Assembly: GCF_900111565.1 (NCBI RefSeq)
Contig: NZ_FOIK01000002.1
Span: 1-64,000, forward strand
Direction: 5' to 3'
Source of the DNA: Paenibacillus sp. NFR01
GTDB lineage: Bacteria; Bacillota; Bacilli; Paenibacillales; Paenibacillaceae
Length of the DNA stretch: 64,000 nt
A program made the translations under genes and the position numbers. The notes beneath the pieces were generated by a model, which was given only the letters and a program-made list of their open reading frames with translations, was not told the origin of the DNA and ran no database searches. Below are positions 7,901 through 17,675 of this stretch, piece after piece (position 1 is the first letter of the stretch; every line of letters begins with the position of its first letter).

Positions 7901-8863
7901 TTACAATTTGACGCGCGGATCAATAAAGACGTAAATAATGTCAACCAGCAGGTTCATGATCATGATCATCGACCCCAGCAAAAAGACCGAGGTAATGGCC
8001 AGCGGATAGTCGAAGCTGGTGAATGCGGTCTGCATGACTTTGCCCAGCCCCGGAATGGCGAAAATTTGCTCTACCCAGATCGTCCCCATGACGGTAAAAG
8101 CGAATTGCGGTCCAATAACGGTGATCATGGCCGTAAGCGAGTTCTTCACGCCATGTCTCATCACCATCGGCCAATATTTGACGCCTTTGGCTTTGGCCGT
8201 CCGAATGTAGTCCTGCCGCAGCGTTTCAATCAGACTTCCCCGCATGTAACGGGCAACGACGCCGATGTTCGCCGCAGACAAGCAGATAATCGGCAGCACC
8301 GCGTCCTTCCAGTTCCCCCAGCCCGTAATCGGCAAAATGCCCGGAAAGGCTACGCCGAAAATCAGGACCATAATTACCGCGAGCACGAAAGCCGGAATGG
8401 CCTGCCCCGCCAAAGAGATTGTACTTACTACGTAATCCACCCAAGAATTCCGTTTCAAGGCGGCAATGATGCCCATTGGGACGCCGACGAATATGGATAC
8501 GAGCACGGAGCCGAACGCCAGCAGCACGCTGATCGGCAAGGTGTCTTTTAACTGCGTCATGATTTTAAGCGACGGGTTCTGCATCGAATTCCCGAAATTA
8601 AACGTGAGTTCATTCCACACGTATTTGGCGATCTGCTGCCACAGCGGCAGGTTCAAGCCATAACGGCTTTGGAATTGATCCATGACCTGCTGATAAAGGA
8701 TGGGATTCTGGCCCTGCAGCGGAGCCAATACCGATGCCATGGTGGTCGTATTCAAAAAGCCGCCCGGCGAGTAATACATCATGATATAACTGACCGCCAT
8801 GACCAGAATCAAGGTAATAACGATTTGAAAAAGGCGCTTCACGATAAACTTGGCGACAGCCAT
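7901..8863 (-). CDS. oppB: ABC importer permease, OppB type
   Basis: The 320-residue protein starts with a typical OppB first helix ('FIVKRLFQIVITLILVMAV'), has a periplasmic region (residues about 30-95), four or five further helices and the EAA loop 'RQDYIRTAKAKGVKYWPMVM'. The ATG at 8863 follows GAGGAGGCTGAAGC. It lies between oppA and oppC on the leftward transcript. Confidence 0.88.
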   Translation of the reverse strand: MAVAKFIVKRLFQIVITLILVMAVSYIMMYYSPGGFLNTTTMASVLAPLQGQNPILYQQVMDQFQSRYGLNLPLWQQIAKYVWNELTFNFGNSMQNPSLKIMTQLKDTLPISVLLAFGSVLVSIFVGVPMGIIAALKRNSWVDYVVSTISLAGQAIPAFVLAVIMVLIFGVAFPGILPITGWGNWKDAVLPIICLSAANIGVVARYMRGSLIETLRQDYIRTAKAKGVKYWPMVMRHGVKNSLTAMITVIGPQFAFTVMGTIWVEQIFAIPGLGKVMQTAFTSFDYPLAITSVFLLGSMIMIMNLLVDIIYVFIDPRVKL

Positions 8864-8936
8864 GCTTCAGCCTCCTCTGCCGATCAAAGGGGCGCCAGAA
8901 TCGGTGCCCCTTGAAAGGTACTGTTCTTATTTGCAA

Positions 8937-11123
8937 TTATTCGACGTTCAGGTATTGGAATTCATAGAAGTTGCCCCATGCCCAAGGGTTCGACATTACG
9001 CCGGTGACGCCCGGTTTTACCAGGAAATATTGCTTTTGATAGAACAACGGGATGGCGTAGGCATTGTCGAGCAGGCTGTTGACCACTTTTGCAGCAAATG
9101 GAGCCGCATCTTCAACGGTCAGCGCATTGACGAACTCTGCTTGCCACATTCTCAGGTTAAGCAGCTCTTGCGAAGAATAGGTGTTGTAGTAGACTTGAAC
9201 GTCCAGCGCATTTTGGTTCAGCTTGCCGCCCGGCGCGTTCGGTGCGACGAAGGTCCATGCCGTTACGAAAGCCGCGTGTTTGTCTGCATCGGTTTTGGCA
9301 TTTTTCCAGCTGTCGACGATTTGCTGCCATTGCTCTGCCGGAGTAGCTACGCCCTTTTGTTTCAAGTACGGCTGCCATTCGGCAGGTTGTTTGGCGGTCC
9401 AAGCGTCCAGGAATGCAATATCATCCTTGGCGGCTTTCTCTAGTGCAGCCCAATCGCTCCATTCAACGCCGGCTTTAGCATTGTCCGGGTCGCCATATTG
9501 CTGGATAGCCGGTTTGTAATAAACGTCTTTGCTCCAGTCAATAAACTTTTGAGTGGCTTCCTGCGGAGCATCCAATGTTCCGAGGGAGTACAGCTGCTGG
9601 GTAGCGCCCATATCGAGGCTTCCCGGTTCACTCCAGTTGGTAGCGCCGGAAGCCAGAATGAATCCCGGCTGTGCCCCGTTTTGCGGGCCGCTATACTGAT
9701 AAGCGTTCCATTCGGTTTCGTTGAGCTGTTTGATTTCGCTTTGAATGCCCAGGTTTTGCTGCAATTCTTGACCCAGCGCGAGTGCAATGGATTCGCCTTG
9801 TGGATCTTTTTCCTTAATACCGATGTACAGCGTCAGCTTCGGCAAGCCTTTGCCGCCTTCGTAGCCGGCATCTTTCAGCAATTGCTTGGCGGCGTCAACG
9901 TTCTCTTCAAGTCCTTGCTCCAATTTCTCTGTCGGCCAGCCGGTGGAGGCGAAGACGTTGGTAGCGCCGCCCATTCCGTTAAGCACGGAATCGACGATCG
10001 GGGAGCGTTGGAGCGCTTTGGCAATCGCCTGGCGCACTTCTTTCTTGTCATATGGCGATTCTGTTGCCGGATTGCTCCATTCCAGATAACGGATCGAATA
10101 GTTCGGTGCGGTATACAGTTGGGATTTCAGGTCATGCGTTTTGGCGTACTGCAAGTCGGAGGTATTCTGCACAAGCGCAACATCCGTCTTGCCGGCCATG
10201 AATACTTCAACAGGTACTGTCGATTCCGGAAGCACGTGGATCGTCTCCACATTGCCGCGGTTCAGCTGTCCTTGTGCGCCTACATAGTTCGGGTTCGCCA
10301 CCATCACGAGTTCCCCGTTCGACGTAAAGGATTTCACCGTGTATGGCCCGTTGCTTACAAAATTCTGCGGTTCAAACCAGTCTGTCGGATGCGCCTGAAG
10401 ATTCTTCGAGTTGATCGGCATCGCGCCGGCCAGCACCAGGTCCCCAAGGATCGCATGCGGCAATGTCGTCGTGATCTCCAGCGTGTAGTCGTCCACGACC
10501 TTCAAGCCGACCTCTTCTTTGGTTACGGAGCCTGCATGGTAGGCATAAGAGTTCTTCACGAAGTTCAGGACGCTCAGCCAGAGCTGTGCAGTCGTGTTCT
10601 TCGGATCAAGCTGGTACATATAGGCGTTGTAAAAATCGTTCGCTGTAACCGGATCGCCGTTGGACCACTTCGCATCCTTGCGGAGGGTAAACGTCCATGT
10701 TGTTTTGTCCTCGGAGACAGTGTAGCCTGTAGCAATCTTAGGAACGATTTCATGATTTTGGTTATAGCCGTAAAGACCCTCAAGCAGCGTTCCTTGCTCG
10801 ACGAGAATTTGTCCTTGCCACTGCGTCGGATCCAGCGTCGGAATCTTCGGGTTGATGACCGTTACCGAACTTCCCGCTTTGATCTCCGGATCGGAAGCGT
10901 TTGCATTTTGAATTGCGGTTTGGGCACCGTTGCTGTCGGCAGGGGCTGCCGTATCGTTCGTGCTCGAGTTGCCGCTATTCGCACTGCTGTTCGTACTGCT
11001 GTTTTTGGTAGCGTTGCCGCTGTCTGCGGCGGTATTGCCGGAGTTGTTGTTGTTTGAGCATGCCACGGTTAAAACCATAGCCATGGACAAAACAAAAGCA
11101 GAGACCGCGTTTTTCTTGTTCAT
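8937..11123 (-). CDS. oppA: extracellular solute-binding lipoprotein, OppA/SBP family 5
   Basis: The 728-residue protein has a lipoprotein signal ending in LTVAC, so Cys22 is the lipidated residue, followed by an Asn/Ser-rich spacer (residues 23-75) typical of surface-tethered binding proteins. The family-5 core shows 'TWTFTLRKDAKWSNGDPV' and later 'VRQAIAKALQRSPIVDSVL'. Start: ATG at 11123 with GAGGAGG. The usual length is about 540 residues; the excess lies in the spacer and in a Trp/Lys-rich insert at roughly residues 525-620. It is first in the operon and decides substrate choice. A mannan-oligosaccharide ligand is inferred only from the GH113 neighbour. Confidence 0.85.
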   Translation of the reverse strand: MNKKNAVSAFVLSMAMVLTVACSNNNNSGNTAADSGNATKNSSTNSSANSGNSSTNDTAAPADSNGAQTAIQNANASDPEIKAGSSVTVINPKIPTLDPTQWQGQILVEQGTLLEGLYGYNQNHEIVPKIATGYTVSEDKTTWTFTLRKDAKWSNGDPVTANDFYNAYMYQLDPKNTTAQLWLSVLNFVKNSYAYHAGSVTKEEVGLKVVDDYTLEITTTLPHAILGDLVLAGAMPINSKNLQAHPTDWFEPQNFVSNGPYTVKSFTSNGELVMVANPNYVGAQGQLNRGNVETIHVLPESTVPVEVFMAGKTDVALVQNTSDLQYAKTHDLKSQLYTAPNYSIRYLEWSNPATESPYDKKEVRQAIAKALQRSPIVDSVLNGMGGATNVFASTGWPTEKLEQGLEENVDAAKQLLKDAGYEGGKGLPKLTLYIGIKEKDPQGESIALALGQELQQNLGIQSEIKQLNETEWNAYQYSGPQNGAQPGFILASGATNWSEPGSLDMGATQQLYSLGTLDAPQEATQKFIDWSKDVYYKPAIQQYGDPDNAKAGVEWSDWAALEKAAKDDIAFLDAWTAKQPAEWQPYLKQKGVATPAEQWQQIVDSWKNAKTDADKHAAFVTAWTFVAPNAPGGKLNQNALDVQVYYNTYSSQELLNLRMWQAEFVNALTVEDAAPFAAKVVNSLLDNAYAIPLFYQKQYFLVKPGVTGVMSNPWAWGNFYEFQYLNVE

Positions 11124-11275
11124 TCTTGGGAAATCCTCCTCAATCCGATTGAATTTTTTTGAAGATTCCAAAAACATTAACTCTTTACAACCTAACTTTT
11201 TCCCTCATCCCCCTAACAAATTAACCAAAAGAGTTACCTAACAATTAGATGTTATTATGTGCGAATCCCTTGATT

Positions 11276-11339
11276 TGGTAACGATTACATTGTAAAATCC
11301 GCGGGAGTTATTGTCAATACCGAAATGTAAGCGATTTAT
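11276..11339 (-). promoter_or_regulatory. sigma-A promoter of the opp-GH113-lacI locus with LacI-type operators
   Basis: On the minus strand TTGACA (11317-11312) and TACAAT (11294-11289) are separated by exactly 17 bases. TGGTAACGATTACA at 11276-11289 abuts the -10 box and fits the cre/LacI pattern TGNNANCGNNNNCA. A second, weaker copy (TGTAAGCGATTTAT, 11326-11339) lies just upstream of the -35. Binding at either site would block RNA polymerase, so repression by CcpA or by the local LacI-type protein is likely; which one cannot be told. Confidence 0.75.
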
Positions 11340-11524
11340 TGCATGATTTTTAGTTTTAGTTAGCGAATATGTATATTTGTTATTAAAAACACAAATCAGA
11401 ACAAGAAAACACAAAGAAAGACAATCCAACTAACAAATATTAATCACAACAATAAAATAGTGAATTTTAGCACTAACAATAATGAGGAATTGAAATATTC
11501 ATTTTAAACATTGCAGCTGTACGC

Positions 11525-11566
11525 AAAAAACCTCCGGACCACATTGATTGCGGTCTGGAGGTTTTT
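11525..11566. terminator. bidirectional intrinsic terminator
   Basis: AAAAACCTCCGGACC and GGTCTGGAGGTTTTT form a near-perfect stem around an 11-base loop, with a T-run on both sides. It ends the leftward nucleotidase gene and separates it from the opp promoter region. Confidence 0.9.
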
Positions 11567-11607
11567 CGATTCAAGACAATTCTGATTCGGATGCTGGGAC
11601 AGGCGGT

Positions 11608-14600
11608 TTATGAGGCGATGTTATCCAGCATACGGTAAATGATGACCGCAGCCTGGGCCCGGTTCGCCGGGCTCTTCGGCGCAAATTTGCCGCCGTCCAC
11701 ACCATTCACAATGCCCAGATCCGTCAGTTGCGCGATCGCCTCCTGGGCGAAGGAGGAAATGGCCGATTGATCCGTGAACTTGCCCGGGGAAGCAGCCTTG
11801 TCTGCGGCTTGCAGTTTTGTTTTGACCGCTTTATAAATCATCGTCGCCATTTCTTCCCGGGTGATTTCGCGTCCCGGTTCGAATTTGCCGCTTCCGGAAC
11901 CTTGAACAATGCCGGCGGCTACCGCAGCAGCGATCGAATCGGTATACCAGGCCCCCTGCTTCACATCCGTAAACGATGCCGTTCCGGTTGCATTTAAGCC
12001 AAGCGAACGGACCAGCATGGTAATAAACTCGGCGCGGGTTACATTTTTGGCCGGTGCAAAGCTGCTTCCGTCTACACCGGTAATAATGCCTTTGTCAGCC
12101 AGGGATGTAATCGCATCTTTGGCCCAAGCTACCTTCTCCACGTCCTGGAATACCGGAACCGGTGCTGGCGTTGCTGTCGGTGCCGGTATTGCGCTTGGAG
12201 CCGGCGTTGCCGAAGGCGCAGGCGTTGCGGATGGCGTAGGTGTAGGTGTTGGTGTTGGTGTCGATGGATTCGGTATGCTTGTTACCGGCGGCAGCTCCTG
12301 ATTATCGATGCGGCCCTCTTTCACCGCAGTAATCTTGCCCCGATTGAAAGTATCTAAAATATAATCATAGAATACGTCCAGGTCTATCGGTCCAGCCAGG
12401 GAAGAAGAAGCTTTAGTCAGCACCGTGTAGTTATCTCCGCCTGCCGCCATAAAATTATTGACAACGGCGGTATACGATTTGTTCATTTCAATCGGCGTTC
12501 CGTCTGTTTTGGTCAGGTTGGCGATCCGGCTTTCTACAGGAAGTTTCATGTACGCCGTGTACTTCAGGCCGGATATTTGCAGCGTCTTCGTATCCGCGGT
12601 TCCATCAGCCTTTTTACCCCATTGCTGCTGCAGCAGCGTTTTGATCTGTTCGCCGGTCAATGTCAGTCTGACCAATGTGTTGCCAAAAGGTTGAATCTTG
12701 GCCAAATCACCGAAGAGGACATTGCCGTTTGGCAGATCCGCCCGGATCCCGCCCGGATTCATGAAAGCAAAGTCCGCCGGTCCTTTATTATCGCCGAAAT
12801 CAGCTTGACGCATGGCATCGGCGATCAGATTGCCGAGTGCAGATTCGTTGTTGTAGGCATCGGTACGCGTAATCGTACCGTCCGTGGTGCCGACGGGCGT
12901 ATTCAGTTCAGGATGCGCGTCCAGGTATTTTTTAACCAGTGCGGCTGATTCCGCGTCTGGCGTGATGTTAGGATCATCTTGGAATGTAGTTGGAACAACA
13001 GCTGATTTTTGTTTAACGTCGCCAGTGGTGAAATCGATCAACAGATTGATGTCGTCGTATGCCGTACCATAGGAATAGGCTTGGACGATCAGTTTGTTAT
13101 TGACTACCCCGTTAGCCAAAGCGTGGTTGTCTCCTGCGACAATCACGTCTACCGGTGACTCTGGCGGAAGGGCAGCAGCCAGTTCCGCTGCTTCACCTGT
13201 TGTTTTTCCGTCTTTCGTGGTCGCAGGATCGTGAGCGAGGACAACAATCGTTTGAACGCCTTTACCCTGGAGTTCTTCGGCATATTTGTTAATGGCTTTA
13301 ACTTCTTCAGTTGGGCTCAGGAATTTCACACCAGCCGTACCTTCAGGAGATACTTTGCTTGGCGTCGCCTTTGTAACAACACCGATAAAACCAATTTTTA
13401 CGCCGCCGATTTCTTTGATGACGTATGGGTCAAGAATCGGAACTCCTGTTTCGGCATCCACTGCGTTGGCGTTAATATATTTAAAGTCTGCGCCTTTATG
13501 GATAACGCTAGTATTTTTGGGATCGGGACCTCCATAAATTTGCGATTTCATGGCGGCTACGCCCTGGTCAAATTCATGGTTCCCCAATGTGCCGACGTCG
13601 AATTTCATCAGATTCATCCATTCCATCGTCGGTTCGTCGCGCTCCAATGAGGATACCGGAGCAGAAGCGCCGACGGAATCACCGTTATGGAAAAGCAATG
13701 AGTGTTGATATTTGGCTCGGGCATTCTTCAAATAGGCAGCCAAGTAAGCAGCCGTTCCTACCGGTCTGTTATTGACAATAGAGGTGGTATCCAACTGACC
13801 GTGGAAATCGTTGATGCCAAGCAGATGGACCTCAACGCTGTTCAAATCCAGATTAAAGATTTCAAACTCCTTGTCATCCTTCGCCTTTGTATCCGTTATT
13901 TTACCTCCCGCATAAGAAACGGCATCCGGAGAGGAGGTGAAGGTTACATTAAGGTTGGCAGCCTTAATCGGAGCAATCGACCAGTTGTTATCCACCGTTG
14001 GGTCAATTACAGGCTTCGAACCGATGTAATCCATCAGCGCCTGGCGGTTTTCGTACTGCGTATCCAGAACCATGATTCCGTTTTTGACGCCAGGAAAATT
14101 GCCGCCGCCGCTTGCGCGATAGTTGTTGGTAACCACAATAAATTGATCTGTATCCTTGAGAGGGATGTCGTTGTAAGTGATGCTTGTTACACGGCTGGAA
14201 TTCGCGTTGTTGACCAAACCGTTTGCTTTATATTTGGCTGCTTTGGTTACGTCAATCGTATATTTGATGCCGTCAATGACATCAAAGTTGTAAACGGCAA
14301 ATTCCGGATTGAGCAAAGATTGCGGTGTGGAAACCTCCGGATCGATTTGATTGAACGCACCTGCGCTCATTTCTACCCATTCCTTCACGGTAGATCCCGG
14401 AACCACAATCGCTTTAAGCGTATTGTCGTAAAGATAGAGGTCGCTTGCACTGCGGATCGTCAGATCCTTGTCGGTAATGCTGGTGTATTCCGATGGGCCG
14501 TTGCGCCCGGCCTTGAACGGAGCGCCTACGCTAAGAATCGGCAGGTCGCGATACTCCGCCGGAATTTGATCCAAATGATTTTGCACATACCATTTTTGCG

Positions 14601-15924
14601 CAGTGGTTACGATTTGCACCGTTGGGTCGTCCTGAACCATGGCAAAATAGCTGTTCATCGGCGCCGAGGTTTTACCGATGACTTGAGCCGTGTATTGTTT
14701 TGTAGCTTCGTGTGCAGCACTGACAACCTCGTCAACAGCTGCGTCTGGAGTTACAAGCGTGCTTCCCGATCCAATGGAAACGGTGGAGGATTTCGATTTG
14801 GCATCAGATGTATCCACTTTCCACTTGTCATCTTCTTTCACAAGCGAAAGATCGATCAGGCCAAGGTTCCCCCCGCCGAATCCGGCTTGAACGGCAAACA
14901 CGCCGTTAATCGTTCCTTTGGCATTGTCAATTACGGCTTTGTCGTTGTTATATGGAGCCTTAGTCGTAGACGTAGGGTCGATGAACGAAGCGTCCAACTT
15001 GCTGACATCGCTCACCGGGAACACTTTATGTGTATGCGAGAAGGTGATCGCATCGATCCCAGGGACTTTACTCAGCGCGTTGATATCGTTTTCCGAACCG
15101 TCGCCTTCGGTCGCATTCACATCGAATCCGGTGTGGGCCATGGCGATGATGATGTCTGCTCCGTCCGCTTTCATTTTGCTGACATACTCTCTGGCGGTCG
15201 CCGCGATATCTTTGGTATATACTTTGCCTTCCAGATTAGCCTTATCCCAATCCATGATTTGCGGAGTGACGAGGCCGATTACACCAATTTTGATATCGAC
15301 GTCTTGACCATTGCTGTCCTTAAGGGTTCTGGGCAGAATGACATAAGGCGTAAATGTATTCTTATCGTCAGACACATTAAATACGTTAGCATTGATATAC
15401 GGGAAGTTTGCTTTTGTCGTGTCCCTGTTCTCACTGCTTCCTTCATACGTACGGTGCAGGAAGTCCAGGCCGTAGTTAAATTCATGGTTGCCCAGCGTTG
15501 CAGCATCATAGCCCATGACATTGAGCGCCGCGATCATCGGGTGAATAGCCGTGGAATCTTTCAATTTCGATTGAGCCACTACAGTGCCCAGCGGAGTTCC
15601 CTGAATCAGGTCACCATTGTCCAGAAGCAGGGTGTTCGGATGGTCCTTTTTGGCTTCCTTCACCAGCGTGGCCGTGCGGTCAAGACCGACGGTCGTGGAT
15701 GCCGTATTCTTGAAATAGTCCCAGCCCATTACGTTGGTGTGCACATCCGTGGTGCTCATGATCCGCAAATCCGCTTTTACCGTGCCTGTCGGCTCAGTAG
15801 GGTCAGCGGCAGCAGTACCTGCTCCAATCACAGCGGCGCCCAGAACGCCACCCAATACCTGTGCCGTAATGATTGCAGTAGCCAGGATTGAAGCGACAGG
15901 CTTATTCCATCGTTTTTCTCCCAT
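11608..15924 (-). CDS. S-layer-anchored double 2',3'-cyclic nucleotide/5'-nucleotidase (YfkN-like)
   Basis: The 1438-residue protein has an N-terminal signal peptide and two complete copies of a metallophosphatase plus 5'-nucleotidase C domain. Copy 1 has 'MSTTDVHTNVMGWDY', 'LLDNGDLIQGTPLG', 'TLGNHEFNYG' and 'FSHTHKVF'. Copy 2 has 'GINDFHGQLD', 'FHNGDSVGAS', 'TLGNHEFDQG' and 'VAGDNHAL'. A Pro/Thr/Ala linker (about residues 1215-1260) leads to three SLH domains with 'NVTRAEFITML', 'EITREEMATMIY' and 'PANRAQAAVIIY'. The layout parallels Bacillus subtilis YfkN, which breaks down extracellular nucleotides for phosphate, but that protein is sortase-anchored whereas this one binds the S-layer/secondary wall polymer. 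Ribosome site GGGAGG precedes the ATG at 15924. Confidence 0.9.
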   Translation of the reverse strand: MGEKRWNKPVASILATAIITAQVLGGVLGAAVIGAGTAAADPTEPTGTVKADLRIMSTTDVHTNVMGWDYFKNTASTTVGLDRTATLVKEAKKDHPNTLLLDNGDLIQGTPLGTVVAQSKLKDSTAIHPMIAALNVMGYDAATLGNHEFNYGLDFLHRTYEGSSENRDTTKANFPYINANVFNVSDDKNTFTPYVILPRTLKDSNGQDVDIKIGVIGLVTPQIMDWDKANLEGKVYTKDIAATAREYVSKMKADGADIIIAMAHTGFDVNATEGDGSENDINALSKVPGIDAITFSHTHKVFPVSDVSKLDASFIDPTSTTKAPYNNDKAVIDNAKGTINGVFAVQAGFGGGNLGLIDLSLVKEDDKWKVDTSDAKSKSSTVSIGSGSTLVTPDAAVDEVVSAAHEATKQYTAQVIGKTSAPMNSYFAMVQDDPTVQIVTTAQKWYVQNHLDQIPAEYRDLPILSVGAPFKAGRNGPSEYTSITDKDLTIRSASDLYLYDNTLKAIVVPGSTVKEWVEMSAGAFNQIDPEVSTPQSLLNPEFAVYNFDVIDGIKYTIDVTKAAKYKANGLVNNANSSRVTSITYNDIPLKDTDQFIVVTNNYRASGGGNFPGVKNGIMVLDTQYENRQALMDYIGSKPVIDPTVDNNWSIAPIKAANLNVTFTSSPDAVSYAGGKITDTKAKDDKEFEIFNLDLNSVEVHLLGINDFHGQLDTTSIVNNRPVGTAAYLAAYLKNARAKYQHSLLFHNGDSVGASAPVSSLERDEPTMEWMNLMKFDVGTLGNHEFDQGVAAMKSQIYGGPDPKNTSVIHKGADFKYINANAVDAETGVPILDPYVIKEIGGVKIGFIGVVTKATPSKVSPEGTAGVKFLSPTEEVKAINKYAEELQGKGVQTIVVLAHDPATTKDGKTTGEAAELAAALPPESPVDVIVAGDNHALANGVVNNKLIVQAYSYGTAYDDINLLIDFTTGDVKQKSAVVPTTFQDDPNITPDAESAALVKKYLDAHPELNTPVGTTDGTITRTDAYNNESALGNLIADAMRQADFGDNKGPADFAFMNPGGIRADLPNGNVLFGDLAKIQPFGNTLVRLTLTGEQIKTLLQQQWGKKADGTADTKTLQISGLKYTAYMKLPVESRIANLTKTDGTPIEMNKSYTAVVNNFMAAGGDNYTVLTKASSSLAGPIDLDVFYDYILDTFNRGKITAVKEGRIDNQELPPVTSIPNPSTPTPTPTPTPSATPAPSATPAPSAIPAPTATPAPVPVFQDVEKVAWAKDAITSLADKGIITGVDGSSFAPAKNVTRAEFITMLVRSLGLNATGTASFTDVKQGAWYTDSIAAAVAAGIVQGSGSGKFEPGREITREEMATMIYKAVKTKLQAADKAASPGKFTDQSAISSFAQEAIAQLTDLGIVNGVDGGKFAPKSPANRAQAAVIIYRMLDNIAS

Positions 15925-15969
15925 AAAATGATTAATCCTCCCAGTGGTATTCTAGTATTGAACGCAAAA

Positions 15970-16002
15970 ATTGTAGCATAGCGATTCTTCCAAAGTTGTC
16001 AA
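15970..16002 (-). promoter_or_regulatory. likely promoter of the YfkN-like gene
   Basis: TTGACA (16002-15997) is followed after 16 bases by TATGCT (15980-15975) on the minus strand; TACAAT just beyond (15975-15970) is an alternative -10 box. It lies about 45 bases before the start codon. The rest of 16003-16272 is AT-rich and shows no gene. Confidence 0.6.
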
Positions 16003-16272
16003 AAAAGATCAACCCGAACTACAAAATATGTAAAATATGCACCCCCTTATGTAAAACTATTTCAAATTTTACGTTTTGCACACCGAAGTATATACCATCT
16101 TTACGAGGAGCTGAATCATTTATTTGCTATAAATCCTATATATCGTATCGGATGCACAAAAAAACGCCTGCCCTTTATACTCCATGAACGGAATATCGGA
16201 CAAGCGTAATAAAATAGAAGGACTATATCTAGATTTTAACATCGTTAAGTCAGTGTTAGCGTTCGAAAAAGA

Positions 16273-17511
16273 CTAAATCACTTCCTTCCGTCGGCGCAAA
16301 TAGAGAATCAATAGGATTCCGCTGATCGAACTCAGCGCCGCGCATATCCCGATCACGCCGTAGCCGGCCTGGAGACCGCGGAGCAAACCAAGGGCTGTCC
16401 CGCTGCCGAAATGCCGTTTAACGGCTTCAATGACCCCGCCAATTAAATAATTGCCGATGACGCTGCCAAGACCCATCAAGGTCACCGTGAACGTAATCGC
16501 CGTGTCGCTGCCGGTCGGATAACGGCGGGCAATAAAGGCCATGACCGTCGGATAAATCATGGCAATTCCCGCATCGGAGACAGCGAAGAGATACGCAAAC
16601 GGCTCACCGCCAAAGATGGCGATAAACGTGCAGACGGCCGAAAATGCCGAGAAGAGAATCAAGGATAAGGTAAAGCCGATTTTATCGGTAACCGGTCCCA
16701 GGAGCAGGCGGGCAAGCGCAAAACACAGGAAAAAGACCGACAGCATGCCCGAGGCTTTGACCCCTTCCCACGCATACGCTTTTTCCAGAAAGTTGACCAG
16801 CCAGCCGCCGACGGCAAGCTCCGACACCACGCCGAACGAAAGAATCAGCACCATCAGCCACAGCGCCGGGTCCCGCAGCAGCGTCTTCAGCGGAATCCGG
16901 TCCGCCGGATGAATGTCGTCTCCCGGAAAGGAGCTCAGCACGGCAAAAATAATCGGCAGCAAAGACAACATGAGCATAATCAGGTACATGCCGCGCCAAT
17001 CCAGCGCGTGCCCGTTGATGTGAAGCTTCATCAAACCCGAAGCCATAAGAGGCGCAACGGTGGAACTGAGGCCATAGAAGCCATGGGATAGATTCATCAT
17101 CATCCCGGTGTTTTTCACGAAGATGCGCGCCCCCAGGATGGCCAATCCGATCTCCAGCATACCGTTGCCGATATACATTAAGAAATACGATCCCGAGAAC
17201 AACGCGTAATGATGGGAAAAGAAAATCAAGACGCCGGAGAGCGCCATTAATCCCAGCGCCGTCGCGGTGACGATTTTGATGCCCCATTTCCCTGTCAAAT
17301 AGGCGGTAAAGCTGCAGGCAAGCAGGTATCCGAGTGCATTAAGCGACAACAGGGTGCCCAGCTGCGATTCGCTTAAGTGAAAGTCGAACTGGATGCGTGG
17401 AATGGCCGGCCCCTTGATATTTTCCGAAATGCCGAACACGATAAAGCCTAAAAAAACAGTCGCCAGCTGAAACGCATACGTTCGATTAAAAGTCTTCTTG
17501 TCGTTCGCCAC
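16273..17511 (-). CDS. MFS transporter, fucose/glucose permease-like
   Basis: The 412-residue protein has about twelve hydrophobic helices in two halves. The first helix is followed by 'GISENIKGPAIPRIQFDFHL', a loop typical of the FucP-like MFS subgroup, and the central cytoplasmic loop is 'FPGDDIHPADRIPLKTLLRD'. GTG at 17511 is preferred because AAGGAG lies four bases before it; a TTG seven codons earlier is the alternative. Substrate unknown. It stands alone between the nucleotidase and mqnC; no shared operon is evident because a terminator lies upstream. Confidence 0.8.
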   Translation of the reverse strand: MANDKKTFNRTYAFQLATVFLGFIVFGISENIKGPAIPRIQFDFHLSESQLGTLLSLNALGYLLACSFTAYLTGKWGIKIVTATALGLMALSGVLIFFSHHYALFSGSYFLMYIGNGMLEIGLAILGARIFVKNTGMMMNLSHGFYGLSSTVAPLMASGLMKLHINGHALDWRGMYLIMLMLSLLPIIFAVLSSFPGDDIHPADRIPLKTLLRDPALWLMVLILSFGVVSELAVGGWLVNFLEKAYAWEGVKASGMLSVFFLCFALARLLLGPVTDKIGFTLSLILFSAFSAVCTFIAIFGGEPFAYLFAVSDAGIAMIYPTVMAFIARRYPTGSDTAITFTVTLMGLGSVIGNYLIGGVIEAVKRHFGSGTALGLLRGLQAGYGVIGICAALSSISGILLILYLRRRKEVI

Positions 17512-17585
17512 GAGTCTCCTTCTTTCCGCCAATCATCGATTATCCATGATCTGCATGCCGTTGTTACAACACCCTCTTTTGCAGC

Positions 17586-17638
17586 AAAAAGACGCTTGTT
17601 CCTCATCAATCCTTGCGGATTTATCCGAACAAACGTCT
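17586..17638 (-). terminator. intrinsic terminator after mqnC
   Basis: Read leftward, AGACGTTTGTTC pairs with GAACAAGCGTCT and is followed by TTTTT. An inner CGGAT/ATCCG hairpin stiffens the long loop. Confidence 0.7.
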
Positions 17639-17675
17639 GGATATCGCATGATAAAATTAGTGCTGCATACTAAAA

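Noticed and set aside
13702..15891. 729-codon frame on the plus strand opposite the nucleotidase gene
   Set aside because: It lies wholly antisense to a gene with complete catalytic motifs, has no ribosome site, and its residues (many Arg, His, Val) reflect mirrored codons.
16003..16272. Small frame at 15996-16187 as a gene
   Set aside because: It overlaps the promoter of the nucleotidase, has no ribosome site, and its sequence is only AT-rich filler.
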